DNA of 64,000 nt from Candidatus Electrothrix communis (lineage in GTDB: Bacteria > Desulfobacterota > Desulfobulbia > Desulfobulbales > Desulfobulbaceae): the NCBI GenBank assembly GCA_030644725.1, contig CP130629.1, positions 1,233,572-1,297,571 on the forward strand. The letters run 5' to 3'. Below, piece by piece: positions 1-8,254 of the stretch; positions within the stretch are counted from its first letter, which is position 1, and the number at the start of each line of letters is the position of its first letter. The notes under the pieces were generated by a model that saw only the letters and a list, made by a program, of their open reading frames with translations, did no database searches and had not been told where the DNA came from. Position numbers and translations under genes: made by a program.

Positions 1-270
1 TGCACACCCAATTTCACTAGGTAATATTTTTCGTTCTACCAATTTTTCTAACGTTTTTATGTCTGCAAACGAGCTAAGTTGAAACTGAGTTGCAAGACGA
101 CAATCTGAGGCTTTAAAATAGTTATCGACCCATACCGACGGTATTTTGTTTTTTTTCAGCAAGTTGCGCCTTTCATCTTGGTCTTCTAACGAAATTAAAG
201 CGACTGGCAGGGTATCTGTTTCCCCAGTTTTTTTGTGATGTTCTAATAGAGAAAAAGAAGAAATATTCAA
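1..270 (-). CDS. glycosyltransferase family 25 (LPS-type), partial at window edge
   Basis: The reading frame is open from a TTG at 270 to the window edge, about 90 codons, and its 3' end lies outside. The peptide has the GT25 pattern: an early LPVALISLEDQDERR segment, then VWVDNYFKASD, then LPSEIGCA, which in this family precedes a Ser-His pair. GT25 enzymes transfer sugars to lipooligosaccharide or protein at the cytoplasmic face. An in-frame TAA lies at 286-288, so the start must be downstream of it. TTG is chosen because AGAGAG sits about 9 bases upstream and no ATG is available. It follows the FkbM gene by 5 bases, so the two are probably cotranscribed. The family call is by motif and the start is less certain. 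Confidence 0.6.
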   Translation of the reverse strand, partial: MNISSFSLLEHHKKTGETDTLPVALISLEDQDERRNLLKKNKIPSVWVDNYFKASDCRLATQFQLSSFADIKTLEKLVERKILPSEIGCA

Positions 271-275
271 TTTGG

Positions 276-1211
276 TTAACTCTCTTTAAAGGCATAAATC
301 ATTCCAACATCCTGCCGATCACCGTATATAGTAATAGCTCTAAAATTATTCCGTTTCAAGATGCTCAATAATTCGTTCGGTGCTTTTCTGTGCCACTCCA
401 TCATGATAATTTTAATGGGATCAGGTATACCGCACTTCGAAAATGATTCAAAAAAATCATATTCACCCCCTTCGCAATCAATTTTACAAACCAAATCCAT
501 CCCTAGATGGTGCTCAATTATTTTATGAATTTCTGATAAAATAGGAAACAACTCTATCTTCTCCTTAGTTATCAATTTCATCGACGATCTGATGAGCCCA
601 GTACCATGTATACCCACCTGTCCCTTGTTATCAAAATTGTAATCAACTTCAAGAGCTTTTCTGTTGTGAGACAAGCCAAAATTATTTGCTGTTATTTTGT
701 TAGCAAGGTTTTTATTCTTGTTCATATTTCGTATACATTGTTTATATGTTGGCTTAAACGGTTCAAAGCCATAAACATGTTCAACATCTTCGCGTGATGC
801 AAAATAAAGACTCGCTAATCCAACATTCATTCCGATATCTACTACAACGACTCTATCCAACGCCTGAAAATTATAATCTTTGTTGAGCAAAATTTCTTTT
901 AAAATAAAGAGTTCTTCTGCTGTTTGAATTTCCGCATCAAAATCATTGCCTCTCGCATTAACAATTCCATTGGAAATTATAAATGAAAAACCTCCCCATT
1001 TATTAAGCTGTCTCAGATAGTCAAAACCATCCAGTAAAAACTCATATTCCCCTGCCTTAATTTCTAAATTCAAAAAATTAAAGGTAAGGAGTCTATTTCC
1101 ATAAGATATATATTCTGGATAATCTGCTGCTAACCAAATGGCTTTTTTCTCCCATGTGGTTTTTGAAATTATTGATAGCAAGTTTTTTTTAATCAATTTG
1201 TATAGCGACAT
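276..1211 (-). CDS. FkbM-family SAM-dependent methyltransferase
   Basis: 311 aa. The SAM-binding motif I is VVVVDIGMNVGLASLYFAS near residues 121-139, followed by an acidic loop (YGFEPFKPTY) and the later KIDCEGGEYDFFES motif, which together are the FkbM signature. The family O-methylates sugars or polyketides. Here, beside a GT25 gene and an ABC flippase, methylation of a surface glycan is the likely role, as an inference. No signal peptide is visible, so it is cytoplasmic. The gene is AT-rich compared with hrpB or pabBC downstream, typical of glycan loci that spread horizontally. The substrate cannot be read from the sequence. Confidence 0.85.
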   Translation of the reverse strand: MSLYKLIKKNLLSIISKTTWEKKAIWLAADYPEYISYGNRLLTFNFLNLEIKAGEYEFLLDGFDYLRQLNKWGGFSFIISNGIVNARGNDFDAEIQTAEELFILKEILLNKDYNFQALDRVVVVDIGMNVGLASLYFASREDVEHVYGFEPFKPTYKQCIRNMNKNKNLANKITANNFGLSHNRKALEVDYNFDNKGQVGIHGTGLIRSSMKLITKEKIELFPILSEIHKIIEHHLGMDLVCKIDCEGGEYDFFESFSKCGIPDPIKIIMMEWHRKAPNELLSILKRNNFRAITIYGDRQDVGMIYAFKES

Positions 1212-1682
1212 AACAATTTAACGTTGAAATATTTTCAAATTCCTCTTGATGGGTACTGGGCTTCCAGTATTCCATCAGGAAAATAGTTCCTTTGATATCA
1301 AGCATTTAGCTATCAAGGCGCGATTTGTAACATCTTGACATTAAAGCATGTTCTAAAAGCAATAACGGTGGGGGCCCAATGCCCTATTTTTTGAACGGCT
1401 CTATTTTTAATGACTGACATTCGGGACAATGGAGTTTGGTAAGTAGCTGACCAGATATAATCGACACTTTTGAATCTGAAAAACGATGAGAAATCAATGT
1501 GTAATCCAGAAAAGAAAGTGTCGATTATATTTAGCTGAGTACTTAAGTGTATTCATACCCTGAGATTAACACAGCACCGTCCTGAAAAAAACCATTTGCA
1601 GCAGTTGGAGCCCAGTACCACGTAGTCATCGCGCACTGTAAACGGAGAGGTCATGCAGATCGATTTCTCATCCTGCGCTCAA
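1212..1682. other. intergenic region, no gene seen
   Basis: About 470 bases between the FkbM gene and the ABC transporter, both on the minus strand. I see no convincing ORF on either strand. The notable content is the inverted-repeat element at 1441-1545. The FkbM promoter must lie near its left end, but no clear -35/-10 pair was identified. Confidence 0.6.
1441..1545. repeat. inverted-repeat element, MITE-like or IS remnant
   Basis: A perfect 16-bp inverted repeat (ATATAATCGACACTTT at 1455-1470, its complement at 1515-1530) encloses a 44-base spacer. Similarity continues outward imperfectly: both arms run on to AAGTA at the outer edge (1441 and 1545) with GCTGACCAG on one side and CTCAGCTAA on the other. 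Arms of about 30 bases with no coding capacity suggest a miniature inverted-repeat element or the ends of an IS that lost its middle. It could also simply form a stem-loop. No target duplication is obvious. Confidence 0.5.
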
Positions 1683-3446
1683 TCATATCCACATACCCCC
1701 TGTTCTAGCAATCTCACCCTGCGCCAATTCGATAATTTGATCACACCCAGCCAAAGTAGAAAGCCGATGGGCAATAATCAAGACCGTCAGACTCTCATCC
1801 AAACTATCAATAGCCGCCATCACCGCCTTTTCCGTTGTATCATCAAGGGCACTGGTCGCTTCGTCCAGCACAAGGATTTTCGCCTCTTTATACAAGGCAC
1901 GGGCAATCCCAATACGCTGCCGTTGACCGCCGGAGATCCGCACTCCCCGTTCGCCAACAAGGGTTTGATATCCGTCTGGCAAGGTCTCTATAAAATCATG
2001 AATCTGAGCTAGCTTGGCAGCTTTTTGGACCTGCTCTATATCAATTTTGGTTACTGGTATTCCAAAGGCAATATTCTCCAGCATTGATCCGTCGGCCAGG
2101 AAAATCGTTTGTGAAACATGGGCAATGTTCCGTTGCCAAGCTTTCACGTTAGCCGAATCAACATTCCTTCCATCCACTTGCAGCTGTCCCCCTGCTGGGG
2201 TCAACAGACCCATAATAACATCAAGCAAGGTGCTCTTGCCGCTCCCCGTCTCTCCAATAAATCCTACTCTGGAACCTTTCGGTATGGTCAGTCGAACATT
2301 GGACAGAACTTTTTTCTCAGTCCCTGCATACTGAAAACTGATATCTTGCAGTTTAATCTTTTCCCTAAAGTCCAATGACGAGACAAGAGGATTCTCTGTC
2401 TTTACGGCCTTGTTCGCAGCAGTCAGCCAAGCGATGACATCCTCCAACACGGCATGGTTACCGTTAATAAGGGACCAGGAATAATAAATCTGCTGAAGGC
2501 CAGGTAAAAGACGCTGGGCACCCAAAGCAAAGGCACCCAGTAAGGGTAAGGCGTTCTGGCCGGATGAGGGACCAGTCTGCATTGCATAGGCCAGCAAGGC
2601 TATCAGAGTAATACCCAAGACTTCAAGTAAATTTTTTGGCACCACGCTTAAGAAGGAATTTTGGACAGCGGCATATTGGATTCTGCTAACCGTCTTTGCA
2701 TACCCCTGACTAAAGACCTTCTGGCTGTTATCCAAAATAACATCTCGAATCCCCCCAAGGCCTTCTTGCATACATTTGACTGATTGGGGTTGATTTTCAC
2801 GTATAATATCACTGTTCTTTCTGACTTGTTTTCGAACAAGACGGGCAATGAGGATATATCCACCACCCCAGCTGATAAAGGCAATCAAGGCAACAAAAGG
2901 ATGGATATAAATAAGCGTGGTGACAATGGCAAGGCTCATAACCAAAGCTGTCAGCAAAGAAAGAACCTGCATAATTCCTGCGCCAATGGCAGCACCAACC
3001 TTCTCGGTTGTCAGACTGATCAAATCACTACTATTATGGGCGAGATGAAACTCATAGGGCTTATTAAGGGCCATTACGTAGATATCATGGCGTAACTGGG
3101 TACCCATGGCAGCCGTTAACCTGCTATTATACCAGAGCTGTGAAATACGAATTGCCGACGAAAATATAGCGATAAGAATAAAGGCAAGGGTAAGAGGTAA
3201 GAGGAGCTCTCTAGCTTCCTCCGCTTCCAACATATGTATCAGGGGCTTTATCCAGGAAAGCTTAAAAAGCTGTTCCGGGGCGGTTAACACCCCGAGAAAG
3301 GGGATAACAGCCCCTATGGTTATAACCTCAGCAAAGACGGAGAGAAGCATAAGTAAAAAAAGCACGATAAATTGATTCCGGCGTTTTTTCCCTAGATACC
3401 TCCACAGGATAATTATATTATTAATCAGACTAGAGTTTCGTAACAT
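1683..3446 (-). CDS. ABC transporter, fused permease/ATPase, PglK/MsbA-like flippase
   Basis: 587 aa, a half-transporter expected to dimerise in the inner membrane. Residues about 1-330 carry hydrophobic segments of an exporter-type membrane domain, starting LLMLLSVFAEVITIGAVIPF. Residues about 360-587 are the nucleotide-binding domain: Walker A GETGSGKST at 398-406, signature ISGGQRQRIGIARAL, Walker B ILVLDEATSALD and switch His in IIAHRLSTL. Length and N-terminus resemble PglK (WlaB), which flips lipid-linked oligosaccharides. The adjoining GT25 and FkbM genes support a glycan-export role. MsbA-like lipid export is the alternative. It is transcribed divergently from the metallophosphoesterase, with 43 bases between their starts. 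Confidence 0.85.
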   Translation of the reverse strand: MLRNSSLINNIIILWRYLGKKRRNQFIVLFLLMLLSVFAEVITIGAVIPFLGVLTAPEQLFKLSWIKPLIHMLEAEEARELLLPLTLAFILIAIFSSAIRISQLWYNSRLTAAMGTQLRHDIYVMALNKPYEFHLAHNSSDLISLTTEKVGAAIGAGIMQVLSLLTALVMSLAIVTTLIYIHPFVALIAFISWGGGYILIARLVRKQVRKNSDIIRENQPQSVKCMQEGLGGIRDVILDNSQKVFSQGYAKTVSRIQYAAVQNSFLSVVPKNLLEVLGITLIALLAYAMQTGPSSGQNALPLLGAFALGAQRLLPGLQQIYYSWSLINGNHAVLEDVIAWLTAANKAVKTENPLVSSLDFREKIKLQDISFQYAGTEKKVLSNVRLTIPKGSRVGFIGETGSGKSTLLDVIMGLLTPAGGQLQVDGRNVDSANVKAWQRNIAHVSQTIFLADGSMLENIAFGIPVTKIDIEQVQKAAKLAQIHDFIETLPDGYQTLVGERGVRISGGQRQRIGIARALYKEAKILVLDEATSALDDTTEKAVMAAIDSLDESLTVLIIAHRLSTLAGCDQIIELAQGEIARTGGMWI

Positions 3447-3489
3447 AATATGAAAAGACTTTACTCACACTTCTTCCGGGAGAAAAAAA

Positions 3490-4272
3490 ATGACGCAGAA
3501 AACAACAATTACCCGGCGCAGGTTCTTCCGCTTGGGCGTATATGCCTTAGCCCCTTACGGTTTTGCCTTTCTTAACGGATTTTTTATTGAACGCAAATGG
3601 ATTCACCTCAACCACATCGTTCTGAGCAAAAAACCGACTTGCCGCATTGCTCATTTCACTGACGTTCATCATAAAGGTGACATGGCCTATTTCAAGAAGG
3701 TCATTGCCAAGATCAACAGCCTCCAACCGGACTTTGTCTGCTTTACCGGCGATCTCATCGAAGAGGCCTCCTACCTTGAAGAAGCCATATCCTGCTTACA
3801 GGAGATACAATACCCGCTTTTTGGTATACCTGGCAATCATGATTATTGGAGCGGTATATCATTTACTGCCCTGCAAACATGTTGCGAGAAAACCGGAGGC
3901 GCTTGGCTCTTGGACCAAGAAGTATTATCGCCTGACGGAGAAATAGCCATTATCGGCTCAGCAGGTCAGAGTGTCAGCTCTCAGCCACCTCTGAATAAGG
4001 GAGCACTTAAACGTATATTGCTACACCATTACCCGGCTTCTGTCGATAATATACCGCAAAAGTTTGATCTTATTCTCTCTGGACACTCACATGGAGGACA
4101 GGTTCGCCTGCCGTTTTACGGTGCGATAACTTTGCCTTATGGGGTGGGGAAGTATGACATGGGATTGTTTCAAACAAAGGCAGGACCGCTCTTTGTTAAT
4201 GCTGGGATAGGGTACTGGGCGCTTCCTATACGTATTCTTTGCCGACCGGAGATTGCCCTGATAGAGATATAA
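3490..4272 (+). CDS. metallophosphoesterase, YaeI-like, possible Tat signal
   Basis: 260 aa calcineurin-like phosphoesterase. The metal-binding motifs appear in order: FTDVHHKGD, FTGDLI, GNHDYW, LLHHYP and SGHSHGGQ. The N-terminus begins TRRRFFRLG followed by a hydrophobic stretch (ALAPYGFAFLNGFF), which fits a twin-arginine signal or membrane anchor and a periplasmic active site. The family includes E. coli YaeI (UDP-2,3-diacylglucosamine or cyclic-nucleotide hydrolase activities are known among relatives), but the substrate here is unknown. The run GGGAGAAAAAAA lies just before the ATG. The gene is divergent from the ABC flippase, so a lipid-linked substrate is possible but speculative. Confidence 0.85.
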   Translation: MTQKTTITRRRFFRLGVYALAPYGFAFLNGFFIERKWIHLNHIVLSKKPTCRIAHFTDVHHKGDMAYFKKVIAKINSLQPDFVCFTGDLIEEASYLEEAISCLQEIQYPLFGIPGNHDYWSGISFTALQTCCEKTGGAWLLDQEVLSPDGEIAIIGSAGQSVSSQPPLNKGALKRILLHHYPASVDNIPQKFDLILSGHSHGGQVRLPFYGAITLPYGVGKYDMGLFQTKAGPLFVNAGIGYWALPIRILCRPEIALIEI

Positions 4273-4345
4273 CTCAGCCTGTGCTGGAATTTCACAGGCA
4301 AAGAGTCTCGATACAGCTTGCCTGGAAATCAGACGTTTTCTTTTC

Positions 4346-4612
4346 TCAATCACGGCGCGAAAATAATGAAAAATCCCCAAGCAATGAGCCGGTTATTCGA
4401 ATAAAACCAAACTGATGCCTCTCTAGTATATCTAAGGCCTCCTTCACCTGATCGCTATCCTTCTTATTCATTGTCAGTTGCACATACCCTGTTATTATAA
4501 TGAGTGGTCTTTCTGTCTCTACGTAGAAATTTACTATACGATAAAATATTTTCTTAATGGTATCAACGCTCTCGCTCATCAAATACAACTCGCTCATACT
4601 AATAATTTTCAT
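4346..4612 (-). CDS. small hypothetical protein, 88 aa
   Basis: The ATG at 4612 is preceded by AAGGAGG with 7 bases of spacing, a far better start than the longer frame that begins at 4708. The protein (MKIISMSELYLMSES...) has no signal peptide or membrane segment. It mixes beta-like (RPLIIITGYVQLTM) and helical (DQVKEALDILERH) stretches, compatible with a small alpha/beta fold. I do not recognise the family. A Fur-like palindrome lies directly upstream at 4630-4646, so iron regulation is possible. It is convergent with the phosphoesterase, with a short GCCTGTG/CACAGGC hairpin at 4277-4299 between them. Confidence 0.55.
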   Translation of the reverse strand: MKIISMSELYLMSESVDTIKKIFYRIVNFYVETERPLIIITGYVQLTMNKKDSDQVKEALDILERHQFGFIRITGSLLGDFSLFSRRD

Positions 4613-4629
4613 TGCACCCCCTCCTTGCA

Positions 4630-4646
4630 AGCAATAATCATTATCA
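4630..4646. promoter_or_regulatory. Fur-box-like palindrome
   Basis: The minus-strand sequence ATGATAATGATTATTGC contains GATAATGAT, the left nine bases of the classical 19-bp Fur consensus, followed by a degenerate right half. It lies just upstream of the strong ribosome-binding site of the 88-aa gene. One half-site match is weak evidence. Confidence 0.35.
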
Positions 4647-4778
4647 TACAGAAGAATATTACCACACCGTATTACTGCAAGCAAAGAAATATCATGAAAG
4701 ACCTGCAAAGGTGCTCATTAAAAAACATATTGACCAAGGGATGTTACACAAAACAAAAAGCACAGGGGAAGGAAAGAA

Positions 4779-7295
4779 TCATTTTTTGCGCTTTATTCGG
4801 GCTGTGGCCTCAGCCGACCAAGGTTCCTCGGGCCAATGGTGCTTGGGATAGCGTCCCTTCATTTCCTTGCGCACCGCAAAATAACTGCTCTGCCAGAAGC
4901 CACGCAAATCCTGAGTGATCTGCACCGGTCTCCGGGCAGGCGAGAGAAGGTGGAGCACCACCGGAATCCGGCCTTGGCAGACCGCAGGGGTTTCAGCCAG
5001 CCCAAAGACCTCCTGAAGACGAACAGCCAGGATCGGCGGTTCGCCGGGACGGTACTCCAAACGAATCCTGGAACCGCTGGGTACCTGGATATGGGTAGGC
5101 GCGTCCTTTTCAACGCGTTGCTGTTGCCGGAAATCCAAGCGGGATCGGAGGATCTGCTCCAAATTCAACGCGGCACATCCCTTGATCGTGCGGATACCGC
5201 TCAGATAGGGGAGCAGCCAATCCTCCAGCTCAGCCAGCAGGGTTGCGTCGGACAGATCCGGCCAATCAGCCGACGGCTGCCAAGCTCGAAGACAGAGCAA
5301 GCGGACCTGAAGCTGCCGGGCCTTTGCAGACCAATGCAGGATTTCGATACCCAGCTCCCGAATTCCTGAAAGCAGAGCATGCTGGACCGCAGCCGGGTCA
5401 GGATCAGCGAGCGGCTTTTCACTGACCAGCAATTGCCCCAGCCGGACAACAGCACGACTGACCACCCTTTCTGCCGTGCTGTCCCAGAACACCTCGTCCT
5501 GCTCTGCAAGTTCGTCCTGAAACAGGATCTCCAACTCATCCTGATCAAGCTGGGCAGCGAGAAAAATTCGCCCATCCTGGTGACCTGCATCAAGGGAAGG
5601 CACCACCAATAATTGGGAAGCTGCCAAGGGATCATGGGGCCGGAGAAGGCCACCGCGCCCGGAAACCAGTTTATAGCTTCCGTGGCTTCGGCGAAGGGCT
5701 ACCCGATCCGGCCAGGCCAGAGCCAGTAGGCCACCGACAGAAAGCTGGTGGGTCTTTTGCGCTGATTTCCCTTTAAGCAGAGAGGCCAGCTGCCGGGTGC
5801 TCTGTTCCACCCGCGCACAGGTTCCCATGTGCCCACCCAAGGCGCGAACCGCTGCCCTGCCTTGGGTGCGAAAACGGTGCAGGCAAGAGAGCCGATCCTC
5901 CAGATCAGCGCTGTCATTGCCCGATAACAGATCCGGCTCGGAAAGCAGGGCTGCCAGATCAAGGGCTGTGTGCCGATTTTCCTTATCTGCCAGCAGAAGC
6001 ATCCTGGCCAAGCGGGGATGAAGCGAAAAATCGGCCATCGCTCGGCCCATCTTGGTAATTCTTCCCTGCCGGTCCAAAGCGCCCAGCCGCTGGAGCAATT
6101 CCTTGCCTTGGGCAAAGGAAGCCGCTGGAGGCGAGGTCAGCCAAGAAAGCTGCGCCGGATCAAGCACCCCCCAGTTGGCCAATTCCAAAACCATGGGTGC
6201 CAGATCAGCCTGAGAAATCTCCGGCTGATCAAAGGCCTGGAGTCCGACATCAACGCCCTTATCCCAGAGCTGGTAACAGACTCCCGGCCCAAGCCGCCCT
6301 GCCCTGCCTGCCCGCTGTTCTGCCGAGGCCTTGGAGATCCGCACGGTCTCCAAACGAGAAAGCCCGGAATTATTATCAAAGCGAGGCACCCGCTTCCAGC
6401 CGCAATCAATCACAGCGGTAATTCCCTCAATAGTGACACTGGTCTCGGCAATGGTAGTCGCCAGGATAACCCGCTGTCTGCCCGCCGCATCAGGCTGAAT
6501 GGCCAGTTCCTGCTCTGCCGGTTTCAGGCTGCCGTGCAGGGGGCGAACGATAATCTTTTCCACATCAGCAAGCTGCTCCTGCACCCGTCTGATTTCCCCC
6601 ATGCCGGGCAGAAAGACCAGCAGGTCACCCTGTTCCTGCCCAAGAACCTGACGAATTGCCCGGCTTGTACTTCGCGCCAGCTGATCAGGTCGGCTGGAAG
6701 CGAATTGTGGCAAGGGCGGGAGATACTCCTTACGCACCGGAAACATCCGCCCTTGCCCGTTGATGATCGGGGCATCATCCAGCAAACTGCTCACCGCTTC
6801 CGCATCCATGGTGGCGGACATAACTAAGAGGCGGAGGTCATCCCGCAGGCCGGAAAGCACATCCAGGCAGAGGGTAAAGGCCAGATCCGAATTCAAGCTG
6901 CGCTCATGAAACTCATCAAAAATAACCAGCCCGATATCGCTCAGCTCCGGGTCCTGCTGAAGACGACGACAAAGAATGCCCTCAGTGATCACCTCCACCT
7001 TGGTTCGGGCCGAAATCCGGCGATCAAAACGGATCTGGTAGCCCACAGTATTACCGACCTTTTCCTGGCAGAGCTTGCTCATGTATTCCGCTGCCAGCCG
7101 GGCCGCAATCCTACGGGGCTCAAGCAGGAGGATCTTTTTGCCTTGCAGCCAGGAGGCATCCTGCAAGGCAAGGGGAGCCAAGGTGGTTTTGCCGGAACCG
7201 GGCGGAGCCGTCAGGACAGCGCGGCCCTTCCGGGCCAAGGCCTCTTTAAGCTGGGGGAGGATCTTATAAACAGGGAGATGATCAGGGAGGTGCAA
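4779..7295 (-). CDS. hrpB: ATP-dependent RNA helicase HrpB
   Basis: 838 aa, the usual length for HrpB, a DEAH-box (DExH) helicase of the HrpA/HrpB group. Visible motifs: Walker A TAPPGSGKTTLAPLAL near residue 30, DEFHERSLNSDLAF (motif II), SATMDA (motif III), ATTIAETSVTIEGI (motif V) and QRAGRAGRLGPGVCY (motif VI). The C-terminal region ending YFAVRKEMKGRYPKHHWPE is the typical HrpB tail. HrpB enzymes are thought to act on RNA, but their precise role is poorly known. The gene begins 8 bases after the stop of the upstream glycosylase/YbgA gene, suggesting one transcript. Confidence 0.95.
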   Translation of the reverse strand: MHLPDHLPVYKILPQLKEALARKGRAVLTAPPGSGKTTLAPLALQDASWLQGKKILLLEPRRIAARLAAEYMSKLCQEKVGNTVGYQIRFDRRISARTKVEVITEGILCRRLQQDPELSDIGLVIFDEFHERSLNSDLAFTLCLDVLSGLRDDLRLLVMSATMDAEAVSSLLDDAPIINGQGRMFPVRKEYLPPLPQFASSRPDQLARSTSRAIRQVLGQEQGDLLVFLPGMGEIRRVQEQLADVEKIIVRPLHGSLKPAEQELAIQPDAAGRQRVILATTIAETSVTIEGITAVIDCGWKRVPRFDNNSGLSRLETVRISKASAEQRAGRAGRLGPGVCYQLWDKGVDVGLQAFDQPEISQADLAPMVLELANWGVLDPAQLSWLTSPPAASFAQGKELLQRLGALDRQGRITKMGRAMADFSLHPRLARMLLLADKENRHTALDLAALLSEPDLLSGNDSADLEDRLSCLHRFRTQGRAAVRALGGHMGTCARVEQSTRQLASLLKGKSAQKTHQLSVGGLLALAWPDRVALRRSHGSYKLVSGRGGLLRPHDPLAASQLLVVPSLDAGHQDGRIFLAAQLDQDELEILFQDELAEQDEVFWDSTAERVVSRAVVRLGQLLVSEKPLADPDPAAVQHALLSGIRELGIEILHWSAKARQLQVRLLCLRAWQPSADWPDLSDATLLAELEDWLLPYLSGIRTIKGCAALNLEQILRSRLDFRQQQRVEKDAPTHIQVPSGSRIRLEYRPGEPPILAVRLQEVFGLAETPAVCQGRIPVVLHLLSPARRPVQITQDLRGFWQSSYFAVRKEMKGRYPKHHWPEEPWSAEATARIKRKK

Positions 7296-7303
7296 AATAT
7301 TTT

Positions 7304-8017
7304 TTATGTTTTAGGTATCCATATTTTCAGCTCACTGAGAGCTGTTGAAGCCAGCAAATACGGTTCCTGATTTCCCACGGCTCCTTGCTGAACATTCTGA
7401 AGGAGTTTGCTCAAGGACCAATCCTCCGTGTTTCTTTCTGAACCGGGAACATGATCAGAAACATAGCCCCACATATGTTGGAGGGCGTTGCGGATACCAC
7501 CGGGTGAAGGGGCTGTTCTCAGCGTTTCTGTGAGCAGGGTGACGAGTGCGGAGAATTCATCAGTCGAATCAAGCGAAGATATGTTCGCAACCTCTCTGCC
7601 TATCTTTTTATAGAGTTGTACATTGCGTGCCATGACGGAATACTTATGCTGACTCCATACCTGCTGGCCATTTTTTGGGAGGGGAATACGCCCCTGTTCT
7701 TTTTGCTTATATTTTTCTGCAAGAAGGGCAAGCTGTTCCCAAGGAGCATCAATGTAATTTTTCGGCCAAGCCCCTTCGTTGGAGTCTGTTACCACAGGTG
7801 TTTTTTCCTTAAAACCTCGTAGCGACATCTCAGCTGCGAGCAGTTCATGCCGCATTTTGAGTGCCCATCCGTAACCAACCCACCTGAGCGTCTCCGGGTG
7901 TTTGGAGTATCCCTTTTTACCGTTAACGATGATAGAGATAATGCCGTGCAGTTCACGGTGCTCACCAAGCAAACTTTGGCGGTTCAGGTAGCCTGGATTG
8001 ATGTCCCAGATTCGCAT
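7304..8017 (-). CDS. pyrimidine-dimer DNA glycosylase domain fused to DUF1722 (YbgA)
   Basis: 237 aa in two parts. Residues about 1-75 (RIWDINPGYLNRQSLLGEHR, then HPETLRWVGYGWAL and RHELLAAEM) match the Pyr_excise family, related to T4 endonuclease V, which cuts UV-induced cyclobutane dimers. Residues about 110-220 (WSQHKYSVMARN, LLTETLRTAPSPGGIRNALQHMWGYVSDHV) match DUF1722/YbgA, a domain of unknown function often found near photolyase genes. The combination argues for a UV-repair role. It is upstream of hrpB in the same direction with an 8-base gap. ATG at 8017 opens the family's typical N-terminus, so the start is well supported. Confidence 0.8.
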   Translation of the reverse strand: MRIWDINPGYLNRQSLLGEHRELHGIISIIVNGKKGYSKHPETLRWVGYGWALKMRHELLAAEMSLRGFKEKTPVVTDSNEGAWPKNYIDAPWEQLALLAEKYKQKEQGRIPLPKNGQQVWSQHKYSVMARNVQLYKKIGREVANISSLDSTDEFSALVTLLTETLRTAPSPGGIRNALQHMWGYVSDHVPGSERNTEDWSLSKLLQNVQQGAVGNQEPYLLASTALSELKIWIPKT

Positions 8018-8254
8018 ATTGTCTTTTTCTCAGGGAGAGTTAGCCTGCGAGAGAAACTGTGAATTATAGCCGTCATCCTGCTGCAACAAAACAGTACCAT
8101 CGTCATCAAGAAAAGCAACTTGAAATTCGACACATTCCGATTAACCCTACCCAGAAGAGTCCCGACTGTGCAATTCCCTTGCGCAGAATTTCAGTCCTTA
8201 GTAGAAAACAGGCGGTTGTCCGTATTTAAAAAATGAACCGTCCGTATCCTGTGC

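Noticed and set aside
4277-4299. GCCTGTG/CACAGGC hairpin as a terminator for the phosphoesterase
   Set aside because: No T run follows on either strand; it is recorded only with the neighbouring gene.
8030-8140. Short open frame on the minus strand, 36 codons, with protein-like residues (FQVAFLDDDGTVLLQQDDGY)
   Set aside because: No ATG or convincing GTG start and no ribosome-binding site. It is bounded by a stop 37 codons upstream and may be a remnant, but there is too little to call a gene.
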